64,000 nt of DNA from positions 186,001 to 250,000 of the forward strand of contig NZ_VIUH01000002.1 in the NCBI RefSeq assembly GCF_007993865.1, in the 5' to 3' direction. Positions within the stretch are counted from its first letter, which is position 1. Each line of letters opens with the position of its first letter. Positions 49,036 through 58,586 of this stretch are shown here, one piece after another. Under the pieces are notes generated by a model, which saw only the letters and a program-made list of their open reading frames with translations, had not been told where the DNA came from and did no database searches. Source of the stretch: Pseudomonas sp. SJZ079. GTDB taxonomy: Bacteria > Pseudomonadota > Gammaproteobacteria > Pseudomonadales > Pseudomonadaceae. A program made the position numbers and the translations under genes.

Positions 49036-50718
49036 ATGCGAGACAAGCCACTTATTGGCTCTTTACCTGCCCCTGCCAATTTCATGAATGCGCAAGACGC
49101 CATGATCGGGCTGCGTGGCCGTGACTTGCTTTCCACCGTGCGCTCCATGGCGCTGCAAGGGCTCAAGCAACCCGTGCTCAGCGCCCGCCATACGTTGGCC
49201 TTGGGCGTCAAGTTGGGCCGCGTATTGCTCGGCGACACGCTGCATAAAGTCAATCCGCAGGATGCCCGCTTCGCCGATCCGACCTGGCAACTCAACCCTT
49301 TTTACCGCCGCAGCCTGCAGGCCTACCTGGCCTGGCAAAAACAGCTGAACCTGTGGATCGACGAAAGTCATTTGCCCGCCGATGACCTCGCCCGCGCGCG
49401 CTTCGTCTCGACGCTGCTCAGCGACGCACTATCGCCCTCTAACAGCCCGCTCAACCCACTGGCGCTCAAGGAGCTGTTCAACAGCGGCGGCAGCAGCCTG
49501 ATCAAAGGCCTGGGTCAGCTGTTCGACGACCTGCTGCACAACGATGGCTTACCCAGCCAGGTCAGCAAGCAGGCCTTCGAGGTCGGCCGCAACCTGGCCA
49601 GCACACCTGGTGCCGTGGTCTTTCGCAACGAGATGCTGGAGCTGATCCAGTACAGCCCGATGAGCGAAAAACAGTACGCGCGCCCTCTGTTGATCGTTCC
49701 GCCGCAAATCAACAAGTTCTATATCTTTGACCTGTCCAACGACAAGAGCTTTGTCCAGTACGCCTTGAAGAACAGTTTGCAGACGTTTATCGTCAGCTGG
49801 CGCAACCCCGATGCACGCCATCGCGAGTGGGGCCTGTCGAGTTATGTGCAGGCCCTGGAAGAAGCCGTAGACGCGTGCCGTTCGATTACCGGCAGCAAAG
49901 ACGTCAACCTGCTCGGCGTGTGTGCCGGCGGCCTGACCAGCGCCGCCCTGCAGGGCTATCTGCAAGCCAAGCGACAGCTGCGCAAAGTCGCCAGCGCGAC
50001 CTACATGGTCAGCCTGCTGGACAGTCAGATCGACAGCCCGGCCATGCTCTTCGCCGACGAAAAAACCCTGGAAGCAGCCAAGCGCCGCTCCTACCAGCGA
50101 GGGGTACTGGACGGTCGCGACATGGCCAAGGTGTTCGCCTGGATGCGCCCCAACGACCTGATCTGGAACTACTGGGTCAACAACTACCTGCTTGGCAAAC
50201 AACCGCCAGCCTTCGACATTCTCTACTGGAACAACGACAACACCCGCCTGCCGGCCGCACTACATGGCGATCTGATCAATTTTTTCAAGTACAACCCGCT
50301 GAATCATTCTGGCGGCCTGGAAGTCTGCGGCACGCCGATCGACCTGAAAAAGATCACCGTCGACAGTTTCAGCGTGGCCGGCATCAACGACCACATCACA
50401 CCCTGGGACGCGGTATATCGCTCGGCCCTGCTGCTCGGCGGCAACCGGCGCTTTATCCTGTCCAACAGCGGGCATATCCAGAGCATCCTCAATCCACCGG
50501 GCAACCCCAAGGCCAACTACTTAGAAAGTGACAAACTCAGCTCTGACCCACGTGCCTGGTACCACGACGCCGAACATGTACAAGGCAGTTGGTGGCCGCA
50601 GTGGTTGAGCTGGGCTCAAGAACGCTCCGGTGAGCAGCGTGACACCCTGCCAGCCCTTGGCAGCCAGGACCACCCGGCACTGGAGGCGGCCCCCGGCACC
50701 TATGTGCATGTGCGCTAG
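49036..50718 (+). CDS. phaC2: Class II poly(3-hydroxyalkanoate) synthase 2
   Basis: A 560-residue paralogue of PhaC1 with the same architecture; the lipase-like box reads GVCAGG with catalytic Cys296, the His block is LSNSGHIQSILNPPGNP. The start MRDKPLIGSLPAPANF is typical of PhaC2. The two synthases differ along most of their length but share a 76-bp identical block (50117-50192). Two synthases may give different monomer preference or expression timing. Confidence 0.96.
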   Translation: MRDKPLIGSLPAPANFMNAQDAMIGLRGRDLLSTVRSMALQGLKQPVLSARHTLALGVKLGRVLLGDTLHKVNPQDARFADPTWQLNPFYRRSLQAYLAWQKQLNLWIDESHLPADDLARARFVSTLLSDALSPSNSPLNPLALKELFNSGGSSLIKGLGQLFDDLLHNDGLPSQVSKQAFEVGRNLASTPGAVVFRNEMLELIQYSPMSEKQYARPLLIVPPQINKFYIFDLSNDKSFVQYALKNSLQTFIVSWRNPDARHREWGLSSYVQALEEAVDACRSITGSKDVNLLGVCAGGLTSAALQGYLQAKRQLRKVASATYMVSLLDSQIDSPAMLFADEKTLEAAKRRSYQRGVLDGRDMAKVFAWMRPNDLIWNYWVNNYLLGKQPPAFDILYWNNDNTRLPAALHGDLINFFKYNPLNHSGGLEVCGTPIDLKKITVDSFSVAGINDHITPWDAVYRSALLLGGNRRFILSNSGHIQSILNPPGNPKANYLESDKLSSDPRAWYHDAEHVQGSWWPQWLSWAQERSGEQRDTLPALGSQDHPALEAAPGTYVHVR

Positions 50719-50737
50719 GCACTCGCTCACTGGCGCT

Positions 50738-50774
50738 GCGCGTGCAACAGCTGGAGAACCGCTGCTGCACGCGC
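50738..50774 (+). repeat. Long hairpin between phaC2 and phaD
   Basis: GCGCGTGCAACAGC (50738-50751) pairs with GCTGCTGCACGCGC (50761-50774) with one mismatch, leaving a 9-base loop. There is no T tract. It may attenuate read-through into phaD or protect the upstream mRNA; it also contains a GTGCA/TGCAC pair. Confidence 0.45.
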
Positions 50775-50841
50775 AACGTGCCGGCGGCACTGCCGCCAGG
50801 CCGTTATCTTTCCCTTCCAGCGGTCAAAATAAGAAAGCCCT

Positions 50842-51456
50842 ATGAAAACCCGCGAGCGTATTCTCGAATGCGCCCTGATGCTGTTCAACCAGCAGGGCGA
50901 ACCGAACGTCCCCACTCTGGAAATCGCCAACGAATTGGGCATCAGCCCAGGCAACCTGTACTACCACTTCCACGGCAAGGAACCGCTGATTCTCGGGCTG
51001 TTTGAGCGCTTTCAGGCGGAGTTGGCACCGCTACTCGACCCGCCCGCCGATGCGCGCCTGGATGCGGAAGACTACTGGCTGTTCCTGCACCTGATAGTCG
51101 AGCGTATGGCGCACTATCGCTTCCTGTTCCAGGACCTGTCCAACCTGGCTGGACGCTTGCCGAAGCTGGCACGTGGCATCAGCCATTGGCTGAACGCACT
51201 GAAACGCACTCTGGCGTCGCTGCTTGCACGCTTGAAAGCGGAAAACCAGTTGGTCAGCGACACCCAGGCTCTGGGCCAACTGGTCGAGCAGATCACCCTG
51301 ACCCTGCTGTTCTCGCTCGACTACCAACGCATTCTCGGCAGTCAAGGCGAAAGCCGCCTGGTGGTCTATCAAGTGATGATGCTGGTGGCGCCGCACCTGA
51401 GGGCAGACTCGCGCTTCGCCGCCGAACATCTGGCCCAACGCTACCTGCAAGCCTGA
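50842..51456 (+). CDS. phaD: TetR-family regulator of the PHA locus
   Basis: A 204-residue TetR-type protein. The N-terminal helix-turn-helix is visible in ERILECALMLFNQQGEPNV and IANELGISPGNLYYHFHGKE. In P. putida PhaD activates phaC1 and phaI expression. The C-terminal effector domain is helical, and its ligand is thought to be an intermediate of fatty acid metabolism. It lies last in the synthase cluster, followed by a strong convergent terminator. Confidence 0.93.
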   Translation: MKTRERILECALMLFNQQGEPNVPTLEIANELGISPGNLYYHFHGKEPLILGLFERFQAELAPLLDPPADARLDAEDYWLFLHLIVERMAHYRFLFQDLSNLAGRLPKLARGISHWLNALKRTLASLLARLKAENQLVSDTQALGQLVEQITLTLLFSLDYQRILGSQGESRLVVYQVMMLVAPHLRADSRFAAEHLAQRYLQA

Positions 51457-51466
51457 GCGCTGAAAC

Positions 51467-51497
51467 GCAAGCGCCCGGCACTAGGCCGGGCGCTTGC
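51467..51497. terminator. Convergent terminator between phaD and phaF
   Basis: GCAAGCGCCCGGC (51467-51479) and GCCGGGCGCTTGC (51485-51497) pair perfectly over 13 bp around the loop ACTAG. It lies 10 bp after the phaD stop and 14 bp from the phaF stop. Confidence 0.7.
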
Positions 51498-51511
51498 GCT
51501 TGCTGACAGTC

Positions 51512-52234
51512 TTAGGACTGGCTGGCGGGTGTTACCGGCGCTACTGCTGCAACCGCTGGTGCAGGTGCGGCGGCAGGAGTCGGCGCCGACGCTACAGGCA
51601 CGGCTGGCTTGGCCACCACCGGCTTGGCGGCTGCTGGCTTTTTCACCACTGGCTTTTTCGCCGCGGCAGGTTTAGCGGCCGCTTTGGCAGCGGGTTTAGC
51701 CACAGCTGGTTTAGTAGCGGCTTTGACTGCTGGTTTGGCGACAGCCTTCGGCGCTGGCTTGGCCGCTGCTTTGGTTGCTGGCTTGGCGGCAGGCTTGACC
51801 GACTTCACCGATACACCGGTGAGCTGCTCGATCTGCTTGGTCAAACTTTCGACCTTGGCATTGAGCGCCTTCACTTCGTTACGGCTTGGCACGCCAAGAC
51901 GCGAGATGGCGTTGTTCAAACGCTTGTCGAAGGCCTCTTCCAGCTCACCCCATTTGCCCATGGCCCGGTCTTTGACTTCATCGACCCGGGATTTGGCAGT
52001 GCTGACTTTAGAGTCAACCGTGGTTTTCACCGATTCAACCTGCTTGTCGACTTCACTTTTGGCCTGCTTCTCGGCTTTCTCGCCGTCCTTGACCAGAGTG
52101 TCGAACAGCTTGGTGCCGTCCTTGCTGACTTTGGAGTAGGCACCAAGGCCTGCCAACCAGATCTGACGCGAGTATTTTTCAACCTCGCCGATCCAGGAGC
52201 TGGTCTGCTTTTCAGTTTTCTTTTTAACAGCCAT
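51512..52234 (-). CDS. phaF: Phasin PhaF, granule and DNA-binding
   Basis: A 240-residue two-domain phasin. The N-terminal phasin domain (WIGEVEKYSRQIWLAGLGAYSK) coats the polyester granule; a short coiled coil (VKALNAKVESLTKQIEQL) mediates oligomerisation; the C-terminal 100 residues are a histone H1-like tail of AAKPA/VKKP repeats that binds nucleoid DNA and helps segregate granules. Start ATG 52234 is chosen because MAVKKKTEKQ is the family start and the upstream in-frame codons lie between phaI and phaF. It lies 10 bp downstream of phaI. Confidence 0.95.
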   Translation of the reverse strand: MAVKKKTEKQTSSWIGEVEKYSRQIWLAGLGAYSKVSKDGTKLFDTLVKDGEKAEKQAKSEVDKQVESVKTTVDSKVSTAKSRVDEVKDRAMGKWGELEEAFDKRLNNAISRLGVPSRNEVKALNAKVESLTKQIEQLTGVSVKSVKPAAKPATKAAAKPAPKAVAKPAVKAATKPAVAKPAAKAAAKPAAAKKPVVKKPAAAKPVVAKPAVPVASAPTPAAAPAPAVAAVAPVTPASQS

Positions 52235-52244
52235 TCTGCTCTCC

Positions 52245-52685
52245 TTATTTACTACGAGCGGCATGCTCGAGCAATGCGCTCAACGCGTCCAGCTTAGCAG
52301 ACAGCGCTTCAACATCGTGTTTCGACGGGATGCCGATACGGTTGAGGCCACTGGCTACGCGGGCGTCGAAGGCCTTCTCGATTTTATCGAGCTGCACGTC
52401 GACTTTATTGCGGACGCTGCTGACATTGCTGGTGACGCTGTTCTTCACACTGTCGATCTGGCTGTTGGCCGCATCGACTTGCTCGCTGACCAGCTGCTTG
52501 CCTTGCTTTTCAACAGTCTCGCCAGTCTTGATCAGCTCTTTGAAATACTCGCTGCCTTCCTGGCCTGCCTTGGCGTAGGCACCCAGGCCTGCCAGCCAAA
52601 TTTTGCGAGCATAGACTTTAACGTCGGCCAAACGGGTGGCTTTTTCTTCGGCTTCGACTTTCTTCTTAACGGCAACTTTCGACAT
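52245..52685 (-). CDS. phaI: Phasin PhaI
   Basis: A 146-residue phasin, homologous to the N-terminal domain of PhaF (VYARKIWLAGLGAYAKAGQEG) but without the DNA-binding tail. Amphipathic helices with heptad-like spacing (QIDSVKNSVTSNVSSVRNKV) cover the granule surface. It is the first gene of phaI-phaF. The ATG at 52685 is preferred to a start 12 bp upstream, based on MSKVAVKKK. Confidence 0.94.
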   Translation of the reverse strand: MSKVAVKKKVEAEEKATRLADVKVYARKIWLAGLGAYAKAGQEGSEYFKELIKTGETVEKQGKQLVSEQVDAANSQIDSVKNSVTSNVSSVRNKVDVQLDKIEKAFDARVASGLNRIGIPSKHDVEALSAKLDALSALLEHAARSK

Positions 52686-52726
52686 GGTGCACCTCACGCG
52701 CAGTGGTTTGAGGAAACGCCCACGGA

Positions 52727-52744
52727 GTGCAGGCTTGAGTGCAC
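52727..52744. promoter_or_regulatory. Dyad upstream of phaI (candidate PhaD operator)
   Basis: GTGCA-N8-TGCAC is an inverted repeat centred about 50 bp upstream of the phaI start. The same half-sites occur before phaC1 (45935-45955). Promoter-like TAATTT lies just upstream on the - strand. PhaD is the obvious candidate ligand, but this is not demonstrated. Confidence 0.4.
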
Positions 52745-52803
52745 GGTATCGAGGAAAATTAGAAACCGCATACTAGCCGCAAAGAATCTGCAAATAGTTG
52801 ACC

Positions 52804-53082
52804 TCAGCCGATCAGGCTTTTATCCAGCGCCGCCTCGATTTCACGCTTGATACTGCTGCTCATCGGCGACAACAGCAGACCGAGATTGAGCCGCACGCAG
52901 ACGCGGTCTTCGCTCACTTCGATGCAGCCATCGGCGCCGCTACGCTTGAATTCCAGGGTGTCGCCGTTCCAACGATAACGCACGTCATATTGGCTAGCCA
53001 GGCGCTCGGCGAGTTTCTCGGCTTTTTCCCGGGCCGCCTCGCGACCGAGGGAATGGGCGCGCTCTACGTTGATTTTGGCCAT
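52804..53082 (-). CDS. Small PHA-locus protein (polyhydroxyalkanoic acid system family)
   Basis: A 92-residue protein starting [28 protein letters not shown] and ending in [24 protein letters not shown] (both shown in part). It matches the small family annotated as polyhydroxyalkanoic acid system or PHA granule-region protein that sits between phaI and ubiE in Pseudomonas. Its function is not known. It diverges from ubiE across 156 bp. The same frame stays open far upstream, antisense to ubiE; that extension is not coding. Confidence 0.82.
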   Translation of the reverse strand: MAKINVERAHSLGREAAREKAEKLAERLASQYDVRYRWNGDTLEFKRSGADGCIEVSEDRVCVRLNLGLLLSPMSSSIKREIEAALDKSLIG

Positions 53083-53238
53083 GCTTTTGCTCCTCGCTGC
53101 GACCTTAAGTCGCGTGACTATAACAGCCCGCAGCAGGCTCTCGCCCAGCGACCGGGCGTGCATGCCAAGACAAAGGGGGGCTGCAGGTTTAGAATGGCCG
53201 CCACTTTGATTCAGCCTCTCTGTTTGGGAAAGGGCGAC

Positions 53239-54009
53239 ATGAACGATCCGCGCAAGAGCAGCGAAAGCGAACCCACCACCCACTTCGGTTTTCAGGATGT
53301 GCCGGAAAGCCAAAAGGCGCAGAAAGTCGCCGAAGTATTCCATTCGGTGGCGGCCAAGTATGACCTGATGAACGACCTGCTCTCGGCCGGCATGCATCGT
53401 CTGTGGAAGCGCTTCACCATCGAATTGTCGGGTATTCGCAGCGGCAATCGAGTACTCGACATCGCCGGAGGCACCGGTGACCTGACCAAACAGTTCGCGC
53501 GCTTGGTCGGCCCGACCGGCGAGGTGGTACTGGCGGACATCAACGAGTCGATGCTCAAGGTCGGTCGCGACCGCCTGCTCGACCGCGGCGTGGCCGGCAA
53601 CGTCAAGTTCGTCCAGGCCGACGCCGAAAAGCTGCCGTTCCCGGACAACCATTTCGACTGCGTGACCATCGCCTTCGGCCTGCGCAACGTCACCCATAAA
53701 GAAGACGCGATCCGTTCGATGCTGCGCGTGCTCAAGCCCGGCGGTCGTTTGCTGGTGCTGGAATTTTCCAAGCCTTCCAGCCCCCTGCTGGAAAAGATCT
53801 ATGACCGCTACTCGTTCAGCTTCATGCCGCTGATGGGCAAGCTGATCACCAACGATGCCGACAGCTACCGCTACCTCGCCGAGTCGATCCGCATGCACCC
53901 GGATCAGGACACCCTCAAGGCGATGATGACCGAGGCTGGTTTCGAGCGCGTCACCTACCACAACATGACCGGCGGCATCGTCGCCCTGCACCGCGGCATC
54001 AAGCCCTGA
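53239..54009 (+). CDS. ubiE: Ubiquinone/menaquinone C-methyltransferase
   Basis: A 256-residue SAM-dependent methyltransferase that methylates the benzoquinol ring in ubiquinone synthesis. Signatures are [22 protein letters not shown], motif [13 protein letters not shown] and [17 protein letters not shown] 53239 has a GGGAAAGGG sequence upstream and gives the usual length. It overlaps ubiJ by one base. Confidence 0.97.
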   Translation: MNDPRKSSESEPTTHFGFQDVPESQKAQKVAEVFHSVAAKYDLMNDLLSAGMHRLWKRFTIELSGIRSGNRVLDIAGGTGDLTKQFARLVGPTGEVVLADINESMLKVGRDRLLDRGVAGNVKFVQADAEKLPFPDNHFDCVTIAFGLRNVTHKEDAIRSMLRVLKPGGRLLVLEFSKPSSPLLEKIYDRYSFSFMPLMGKLITNDADSYRYLAESIRMHPDQDTLKAMMTEAGFERVTYHNMTGGIVALHRGIKP

Positions 54010-54629
54010 TGCTGCTGAGCGGGCTGCTGGCCGGGGTCGAACTCGGCGTCAACCGGGTGCTGGCCATGGACAGCACGGCGCTGCCACGCCTGGCGCACCT
54101 GAGCGGTCGAGTCATTGCGATCGACTGCCAAGCACCGACGCTCAGCCTGTTTATCCTGGCCGATGGCCAAGGTCTGCGCCTGGCCGCACAGTGGGCCGGC
54201 GAGGTCGACTGCCGTCTGCGCGCGCCGCCTGCCAGCCTGCTGCGCCTGGCCACCAGTACAGACAAGAGTGCGCTGTTGCACAGCCCCGAGGTCGAGCTGG
54301 ACGGTGACAGCACCGCACTGCTGGAGCTTGCCGGAGTTCTGCAAGACCTGGAGCTGGACTGGGAGTACGAGCTGTCGCGTTGGCTCGGTCCAGTCGGCAG
54401 CCAGTTACTCGGCAGCCACCTGCGCAGCCGGGCCAACTGGGCGAACCAGACCCTCGACAGCCTGCGCCTGAACCTCGCCGATTACCTCAGCGAAGAGTCG
54501 CGCAACCTGGTTGGCCGGCGCGAGGCCGATGCGCGGTTCGCCGAACTGGATAGACTCAAGCTCGCCCTCGAGCGCATCGATGCACGTTTCGAGCGCATCG
54601 CCCAACGCCATGATAAGCCCAACGCATGA
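54009..54629 (+). CDS. ubiJ: Ubiquinone biosynthesis accessory factor UbiJ (SCP2 domain)
   Basis: A 206-residue protein with an N-terminal SCP2 lipid-binding domain ([40 protein letters not shown]) and a C-terminal helical tail. UbiJ binds ubiquinone intermediates in the soluble Ubi metabolon. Order ubiE-ubiJ-ubiB is conserved, and both junctions overlap (TGATG and ATGA). Confidence 0.93.
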   Translation: MLLSGLLAGVELGVNRVLAMDSTALPRLAHLSGRVIAIDCQAPTLSLFILADGQGLRLAAQWAGEVDCRLRAPPASLLRLATSTDKSALLHSPEVELDGDSTALLELAGVLQDLELDWEYELSRWLGPVGSQLLGSHLRSRANWANQTLDSLRLNLADYLSEESRNLVGRREADARFAELDRLKLALERIDARFERIAQRHDKPNA

Positions 54630-56215
54630 AGCTGCTTGCCGTCCGCCGCCTGTTCCGTATTCAACGTGTAGTGATCCGCTATCAGCTGGATGACCTGCTG
54701 CTGGCCCTGCCTCTGCCGCTATGGATGAGATTGGTGCGCTATGTGCTGCCGTGGCGCTGGTTGCCACGCAGAAGCTTGTCACTGTCGCGCGGCGCACGCC
54801 TGCGCCTGGCCCTGGAAGAGCTCGGGCCGATCTTCATCAAGTTCGGCCAACTGCTCTCCACCCGGCGCGACCTGCTGCCAGGGGATATCGCCGATGAACT
54901 GGCCAAGCTGCAGGATCAGGTGCCGCCCTTCGACCCGGAACATTCGCGGGAATTGATCGAGATCCAGTTGGGCGCCAAGGTCAGCGAGGTATTCGCTCGC
55001 TTCGACAGCAAACCGCTGGCTTCTGCTTCGGTCGCACAGGTGCATGCCGCCCAGCTGAAGAGCGGCGAAGAAGTGGTGGTCAAGGTCATTCGTCCAGGCC
55101 TGGGGCCGGTTATCAAGCAGGACTTGGCCTGGCTGTTCCTGCTGGCCAAACTGGCCGAGCGCGCTTCCACCGATGCCCGTCGTCTGCGCCCGGTGGAAGT
55201 GGTCAGCGATTACGAGAAAACCATCTACGACGAGCTCGACCTGCTGCGCGAGGCGGCCAACGCCAGCCAGCTGCGGCGCAACTTCGAAGGCTCGCCGCTA
55301 CTCTATGTGCCCCAGGTGTACTGGGAACTGTGTCGGCCCAAAGTATTGGTCATGGAGCGCATCTATGGCGTCCAGGTCACCGACCTCGCCACCCTGGCCG
55401 ACCAGCGCACCGACATGAAACTGCTGGCCGAGCGCGGCGTGGAGATCTTCTTCACCCAGGTGTTCCGTGACAGTTTCTTCCACGCCGACATGCACCCCGG
55501 CAACATCTTCGTCAGCACTCGCCAGCCGTGGAGCCCGCAGTACATTGCCATCGATTGCGGCATCATCGGCAGCCTGACCGCGGAAGACCAGGACTACCTG
55601 GCGCGCAACCTGCTCGCCTTCTTCAAGCGCGACTACCGCCGCGTGGCGCAGTTGCACATCGATTCGGGCTGGGTGCCGGCGCATACCAGGGTCAACGATT
55701 TCGAGGCGGCTATCCGCACCGTCTGCGAGCCGATCTTCGAGCGGCCGCTGAAGGATATTTCCTTTGGCCAGCTGCTACTGCGCCTGTTCCAGACGGCGCG
55801 GCGCTTCAATATGGAAGTTCAGCCACAGCTGGTGCTGCTGCAGAAGACCCTGCTGAATATCGAAGGCCTGGGCCGCCAGCTGTACCCGGACCTGGACCTG
55901 TGGAGCACCGCCCAGCCGTTCCTCGAGCGCTGGATGCGCGAACGGGTCAACCCGCTGCATTTATTGCGCAACCTGCAGCTGCAGGCCGAACAGGTGCCAC
56001 ACCTGTCGCAGATGGCCCGCCACACCCTGGAGCGCCTCAATCAACCGACGCCTGCGACACAACCCCAGACGGTGAGTGGCTGGCAATGGCCGGCCCGTTT
56101 GCTCGGCGCCCTGCTGATCGCCGGCGCCGTCACCCAGGAACTGGCGCCCAACCCAGCCGCCTGGCCGAGCTGGGTGATGCTCGCCGGTGGTCTTTATCTG
56201 GTACTGCGCCGATAG
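54626..56215 (+). CDS. ubiB: Ubiquinone biosynthesis ATPase/kinase-like protein UbiB
   Basis: A 529-residue member of the ADCK/ABC1 family. The family-specific [14 protein letters not shown] (KxGQ motif), the Ala-rich loop [11 protein letters not shown] replacing a P-loop, the Lys in VVVKVIRPG, the catalytic loop [10 protein letters not shown] and the metal-binding IDCGIIG are all present. The C-terminus has two hydrophobic helices anchoring it to the inner membrane. It supports ubiquinone synthesis, probably by ATP-driven extraction of lipid intermediates. Confidence 0.96.
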   Translation: MKLLAVRRLFRIQRVVIRYQLDDLLLALPLPLWMRLVRYVLPWRWLPRRSLSLSRGARLRLALEELGPIFIKFGQLLSTRRDLLPGDIADELAKLQDQVPPFDPEHSRELIEIQLGAKVSEVFARFDSKPLASASVAQVHAAQLKSGEEVVVKVIRPGLGPVIKQDLAWLFLLAKLAERASTDARRLRPVEVVSDYEKTIYDELDLLREAANASQLRRNFEGSPLLYVPQVYWELCRPKVLVMERIYGVQVTDLATLADQRTDMKLLAERGVEIFFTQVFRDSFFHADMHPGNIFVSTRQPWSPQYIAIDCGIIGSLTAEDQDYLARNLLAFFKRDYRRVAQLHIDSGWVPAHTRVNDFEAAIRTVCEPIFERPLKDISFGQLLLRLFQTARRFNMEVQPQLVLLQKTLLNIEGLGRQLYPDLDLWSTAQPFLERWMRERVNPLHLLRNLQLQAEQVPHLSQMARHTLERLNQPTPATQPQTVSGWQWPARLLGALLIAGAVTQELAPNPAAWPSWVMLAGGLYLVLRR

Positions 56216-56281
56216 CCACGCCCGAGTCGCACTGGCACACTAGCTTTATACCCAACAGGCCCGTGATGGGCGGATGTACTG

Positions 56282-56683
56282 ATGAACGACTGGCTCGACG
56301 AAATCAACTGGAACAGCGACGGCCTGGTGCCGGCGATTGCTCAGGATCACCAAAGCGGCCGCGTCCTGATGATGGCCTGGATGAACCGCGAAGCCCTGGC
56401 CCTGACCGCCAGCGAACAGCGCGCTATCTATTGGTCGCGTTCACGCGGCAAGCTGTGGCGCAAGGGCGAGGAATCCGGGCATGTGCAGAAGTTGCATGAA
56501 CTGCGCCTGGACTGCGATGCCGACGTGATCATCCTCAAGGTCGAGCAACTCGGCGGCATCGCCTGCCACACCGGCCGGGAGAGTTGCTTCTACCGGGTGT
56601 TCGAGCAGGGCGCGTGGAAGACCGTCGACGCCGTGCTCAAGGATCCGCACGCCATCTATGCCACAGGACACCGCCATGACTGA
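56282..56683 (+). CDS. hisI: Phosphoribosyl-AMP cyclohydrolase
   Basis: A 133-residue enzyme of histidine synthesis (step 3). Zinc and magnesium ligand blocks are visible: [15 protein letters not shown] (Asp-x-Asp-x-Asp-like) and [15 protein letters not shown] with the two cysteines. It is a separate protein from HisE, as in other Pseudomonas, and its 3' end overlaps hisE by 8 bp. Confidence 0.96.
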   Translation: MNDWLDEINWNSDGLVPAIAQDHQSGRVLMMAWMNREALALTASEQRAIYWSRSRGKLWRKGEESGHVQKLHELRLDCDADVIILKVEQLGGIACHTGRESCFYRVFEQGAWKTVDAVLKDPHAIYATGHRHD

Positions 56684-57008
56684 CACCCTGAGCCGCTTGG
56701 CCGAAGTGCTGGAAGCGCGCAAAGGCGCCGCCGCCGACAGTTCCTACGTCGCCAGCCTGTACCACAAGGGCCTGAACAAGATTCTCGAGAAAGTCGGCGA
56801 GGAGTCGGTGGAAACCATTCTCGCCGCCAAGGACGCAGCCGCCAGCGGCGACTGCAGCGACCTGATCTATGAAACCGCCGACCTGTGGTTCCACAGCCTG
56901 GTCATGCTCGCCGCCCTCGGCCAGCATCCCCAAGCGGTACTGGACGAGCTGGATCGACGTTTCGGCCTGTCCGGGCATGCGGAAAAAGCCGCACGCCCGC
57001 AAACCTGA
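56676..57008 (+). CDS. hisE: Phosphoribosyl-ATP pyrophosphatase
   Basis: A 110-residue all-alpha MazG-like pyrophosphohydrolase catalysing step 2 of histidine synthesis. The EExxE-type metal site is in [15 protein letters not shown] followed by [13 protein letters not shown]. Start ATG 56676 ([17 protein letters not shown]) lies inside the hisI end; an earlier ATG at 56658 adds six residues without support. tatA follows 24 bp later. Confidence 0.95.
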   Translation: MTDTLSRLAEVLEARKGAAADSSYVASLYHKGLNKILEKVGEESVETILAAKDAAASGDCSDLIYETADLWFHSLVMLAALGQHPQAVLDELDRRFGLSGHAEKAARPQT

Positions 57009-57032
57009 TCAACCTACTACGGAGTACGCATC

Positions 57033-57266
57033 ATGGGATTCGGTGGCATTAGCATTTGGCAACTCCTGATCGTCCTGCTGATCGTGGTCATGCTGTTCGG
57101 CACCAAGCGCCTGAAAGGCCTGGGTTCCGACCTCGGTGACGCGATCAAGGGCTTTAAAAAATCCATGGGCAACGAAGCAGAGGACAAGCCTGCGGTGGAC
57201 GAGCCCAAGGGCCAGACCTTCGACGCCCAGGCGCGCAAAGTCGAAGACCCGGCGAAAAAAGACTGA
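57033..57266 (+). CDS. tatA: Sec-independent translocase subunit TatA
   Basis: A 77-residue protein with a short N-terminal membrane helix ([18 protein letters not shown]), the conserved FGxKRL hinge ([14 protein letters not shown]), an amphipathic helix and a charged tail. It forms the protein-conducting oligomer for folded Tat substrates. A repeat element separates it from tatB. Confidence 0.95.
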   Translation: MGFGGISIWQLLIVLLIVVMLFGTKRLKGLGSDLGDAIKGFKKSMGNEAEDKPAVDEPKGQTFDAQARKVEDPAKKD

Positions 57267-57407
57267 AAGGTGCTTTGCAACCGGCGAGCGGAGGTCAGGC
57301 AAGGCAAAAGTGGCGGAGAACGCGGAGTTTGCGCGCTGTAAATCAGCAGTTCGAAGCCATTTTTACCACAGCATCACCGAGCGCAGACATTTTGAAAACA
57401 GCGTTTA
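57267..57407. repeat. About 140-bp repeat element between tatA and tatB, homologous to the one at 1569
   Basis: The 154-bp tatA-tatB gap is almost filled by a sequence that shares ordered blocks with the 1569-1708 element: GGCGAG, AGGCAAG, GGCGGAGAA.GCG.AGTTT, TAAAT.AGCA, CAGCAT and GCGCAG. Its outer ends (AAAGGTGCTTT and ACAGCGTTT) are only weakly inverted. It carries no ORF of note. The insertion begins right after the tatA stop codon. Confidence 0.6.
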
Positions 57408-57420
57408 AGAGTCGACTCTC

Positions 57421-57789
57421 ATGTTCGATATAGGCTTTACCGAACTGCTGCTGGTTGCCCTGGTTGCCCTGGTGGTACTCGGCCCCGAGCGCCTGCCGGG
57501 GGCGGTGCGCACGGCCGGACTGTGGATCGGTCGGATCAAACGCAGCTTCAACTCGATCAAGGCCGAGGTCGAACGCGAAATCGGCGCAGACGAGATCCGC
57601 CGCCAGCTGCATAACGAACATATCCTCGAGCTGGAACGGGAGATGAACGCGATGAAGCAGGATATTCTCGCGCCCGGCACCACACCCCCACTTTCGCCCG
57701 AACCGACCCAGACCAGCAGTCCAGCACCGGCAGAGGCCACGCCCGCGGCACCGACCGCTGTTAGCCAGGATAAAGCCGCACAACCATGA
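57421..57789 (+). CDS. tatB: Sec-independent translocase subunit TatB
   Basis: A 122-residue protein. The N-terminal helix [25 protein letters not shown] contains the TatB-specific Glu8 and Gly-Pro hinge (sequence shown exceeds the helix slightly); an amphipathic region follows and ends in a proline/alanine-rich tail. TatB with TatC forms the twin-arginine signal receptor. Its stop overlaps the tatC ATG. Confidence 0.95.
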   Translation: MFDIGFTELLLVALVALVVLGPERLPGAVRTAGLWIGRIKRSFNSIKAEVEREIGADEIRRQLHNEHILELEREMNAMKQDILAPGTTPPLSPEPTQTSSPAPAEATPAAPTAVSQDKAAQP

Positions 57790-58586
57790 GTCGACTAACG
57801 GAAAGCGACCAGGAAATGCCCCTGGTCTCGCACCTGACCGAGCTGCGTACCCGCCTGCTGCGCAGTGTCGGCGCGATTTTTCTACTGTTCGCCGGGCTGT
57901 TCTATTTCTCCCAGGACATCTACGCCCTGGTGGCCGCGCCGCTGCGCGCCTATTTGCCGGCGGGGGCGACGATGATCGCCACCGGCGTCGCCTCGCCCTT
58001 CCTCACGCCGTTCAAGCTGACCATGATGGTCGCACTGTTCCTGTCGATGCCGATCATCCTGCATCAGATCTGGGGTTTTATCGCGCCGGGTCTGTACAAG
58101 CACGAGAAGCGCATCGCCGTGCCGCTGCTGATTTCCAGCATTCTGCTGTTCTACGGCGGCATGGCTTTCGCCTACTTCGTGGTGTTCCCGATCATGTTCG
58201 GCTTCTTCGCCAGCGTCACCCCGGAAGGCGTGGCAATGATGACCGACATCGGCCAGTACCTGGACTTCGTCCTCACCCTGTTCTTCGCCTTCGGCGTGGC
58301 CTTCGAGATTCCGGTGGCGACCTTCCTGCTGATCTGGGTGGGCATCGTCGATGTCAAAACCCTGCGCAAGAGCCGCCCCTATGTGGTGGTCGGCTGCTTC
58401 GCCATCGGCATGGTGCTGACACCGCCGGATGTGTTCTCGCAGACCCTGCTGGCCGTGCCCATGTGGTTTTTGTTCGAGGCCGGCTTGCTGTGCGGCGCCA
58501 TGGTCAAACGCCGCGACGAGCAGGCGCCCGAGTCCGATGAAAGCGAGCATGAGCCCAACGACCAGCCGCCTGCCGCCCAGCCGTGA
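57786..58586 (+). CDS. tatC: Sec-independent translocase subunit TatC
   Basis: A 266-residue polytopic protein with six predicted membrane helices. The N-terminal cytoplasmic segment [17 protein letters not shown] carries the HLxELR motif that contacts the twin-arginine signal; [16 protein letters not shown] holds the conserved Glu of helix 4. The C-terminal tail is acidic. It overlaps tatB and rsmE by 4 bp each. Confidence 0.96.
   Translation: MSRLTESDQEMPLVSHLTELRTRLLRSVGAIFLLFAGLFYFSQDIYALVAAPLRAYLPAGATMIATGVASPFLTPFKLTMMVALFLSMPIILHQIWGFIAPGLYKHEKRIAVPLLISSILLFYGGMAFAYFVVFPIMFGFFASVTPEGVAMMTDIGQYLDFVLTLFFAFGVAFEIPVATFLLIWVGIVDVKTLRKSRPYVVVGCFAIGMVLTPPDVFSQTLLAVPMWFLFEAGLLCGAMVKRRDEQAPESDESEHEPNDQPPAAQP

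Noticed and set aside
51540..51790. Tandem DNA repeats near the end of phaF
   Set aside because: They are codons for the AAKPA/VKKP histone-like tail of PhaF, a normal feature of this phasin, not a satellite or CRISPR array.
53083..53991. Upstream continuation of the - strand frame of the small PHA-locus protein
   Set aside because: It runs antisense through ubiE. The true protein starts at ATG 53082, where family similarity begins.
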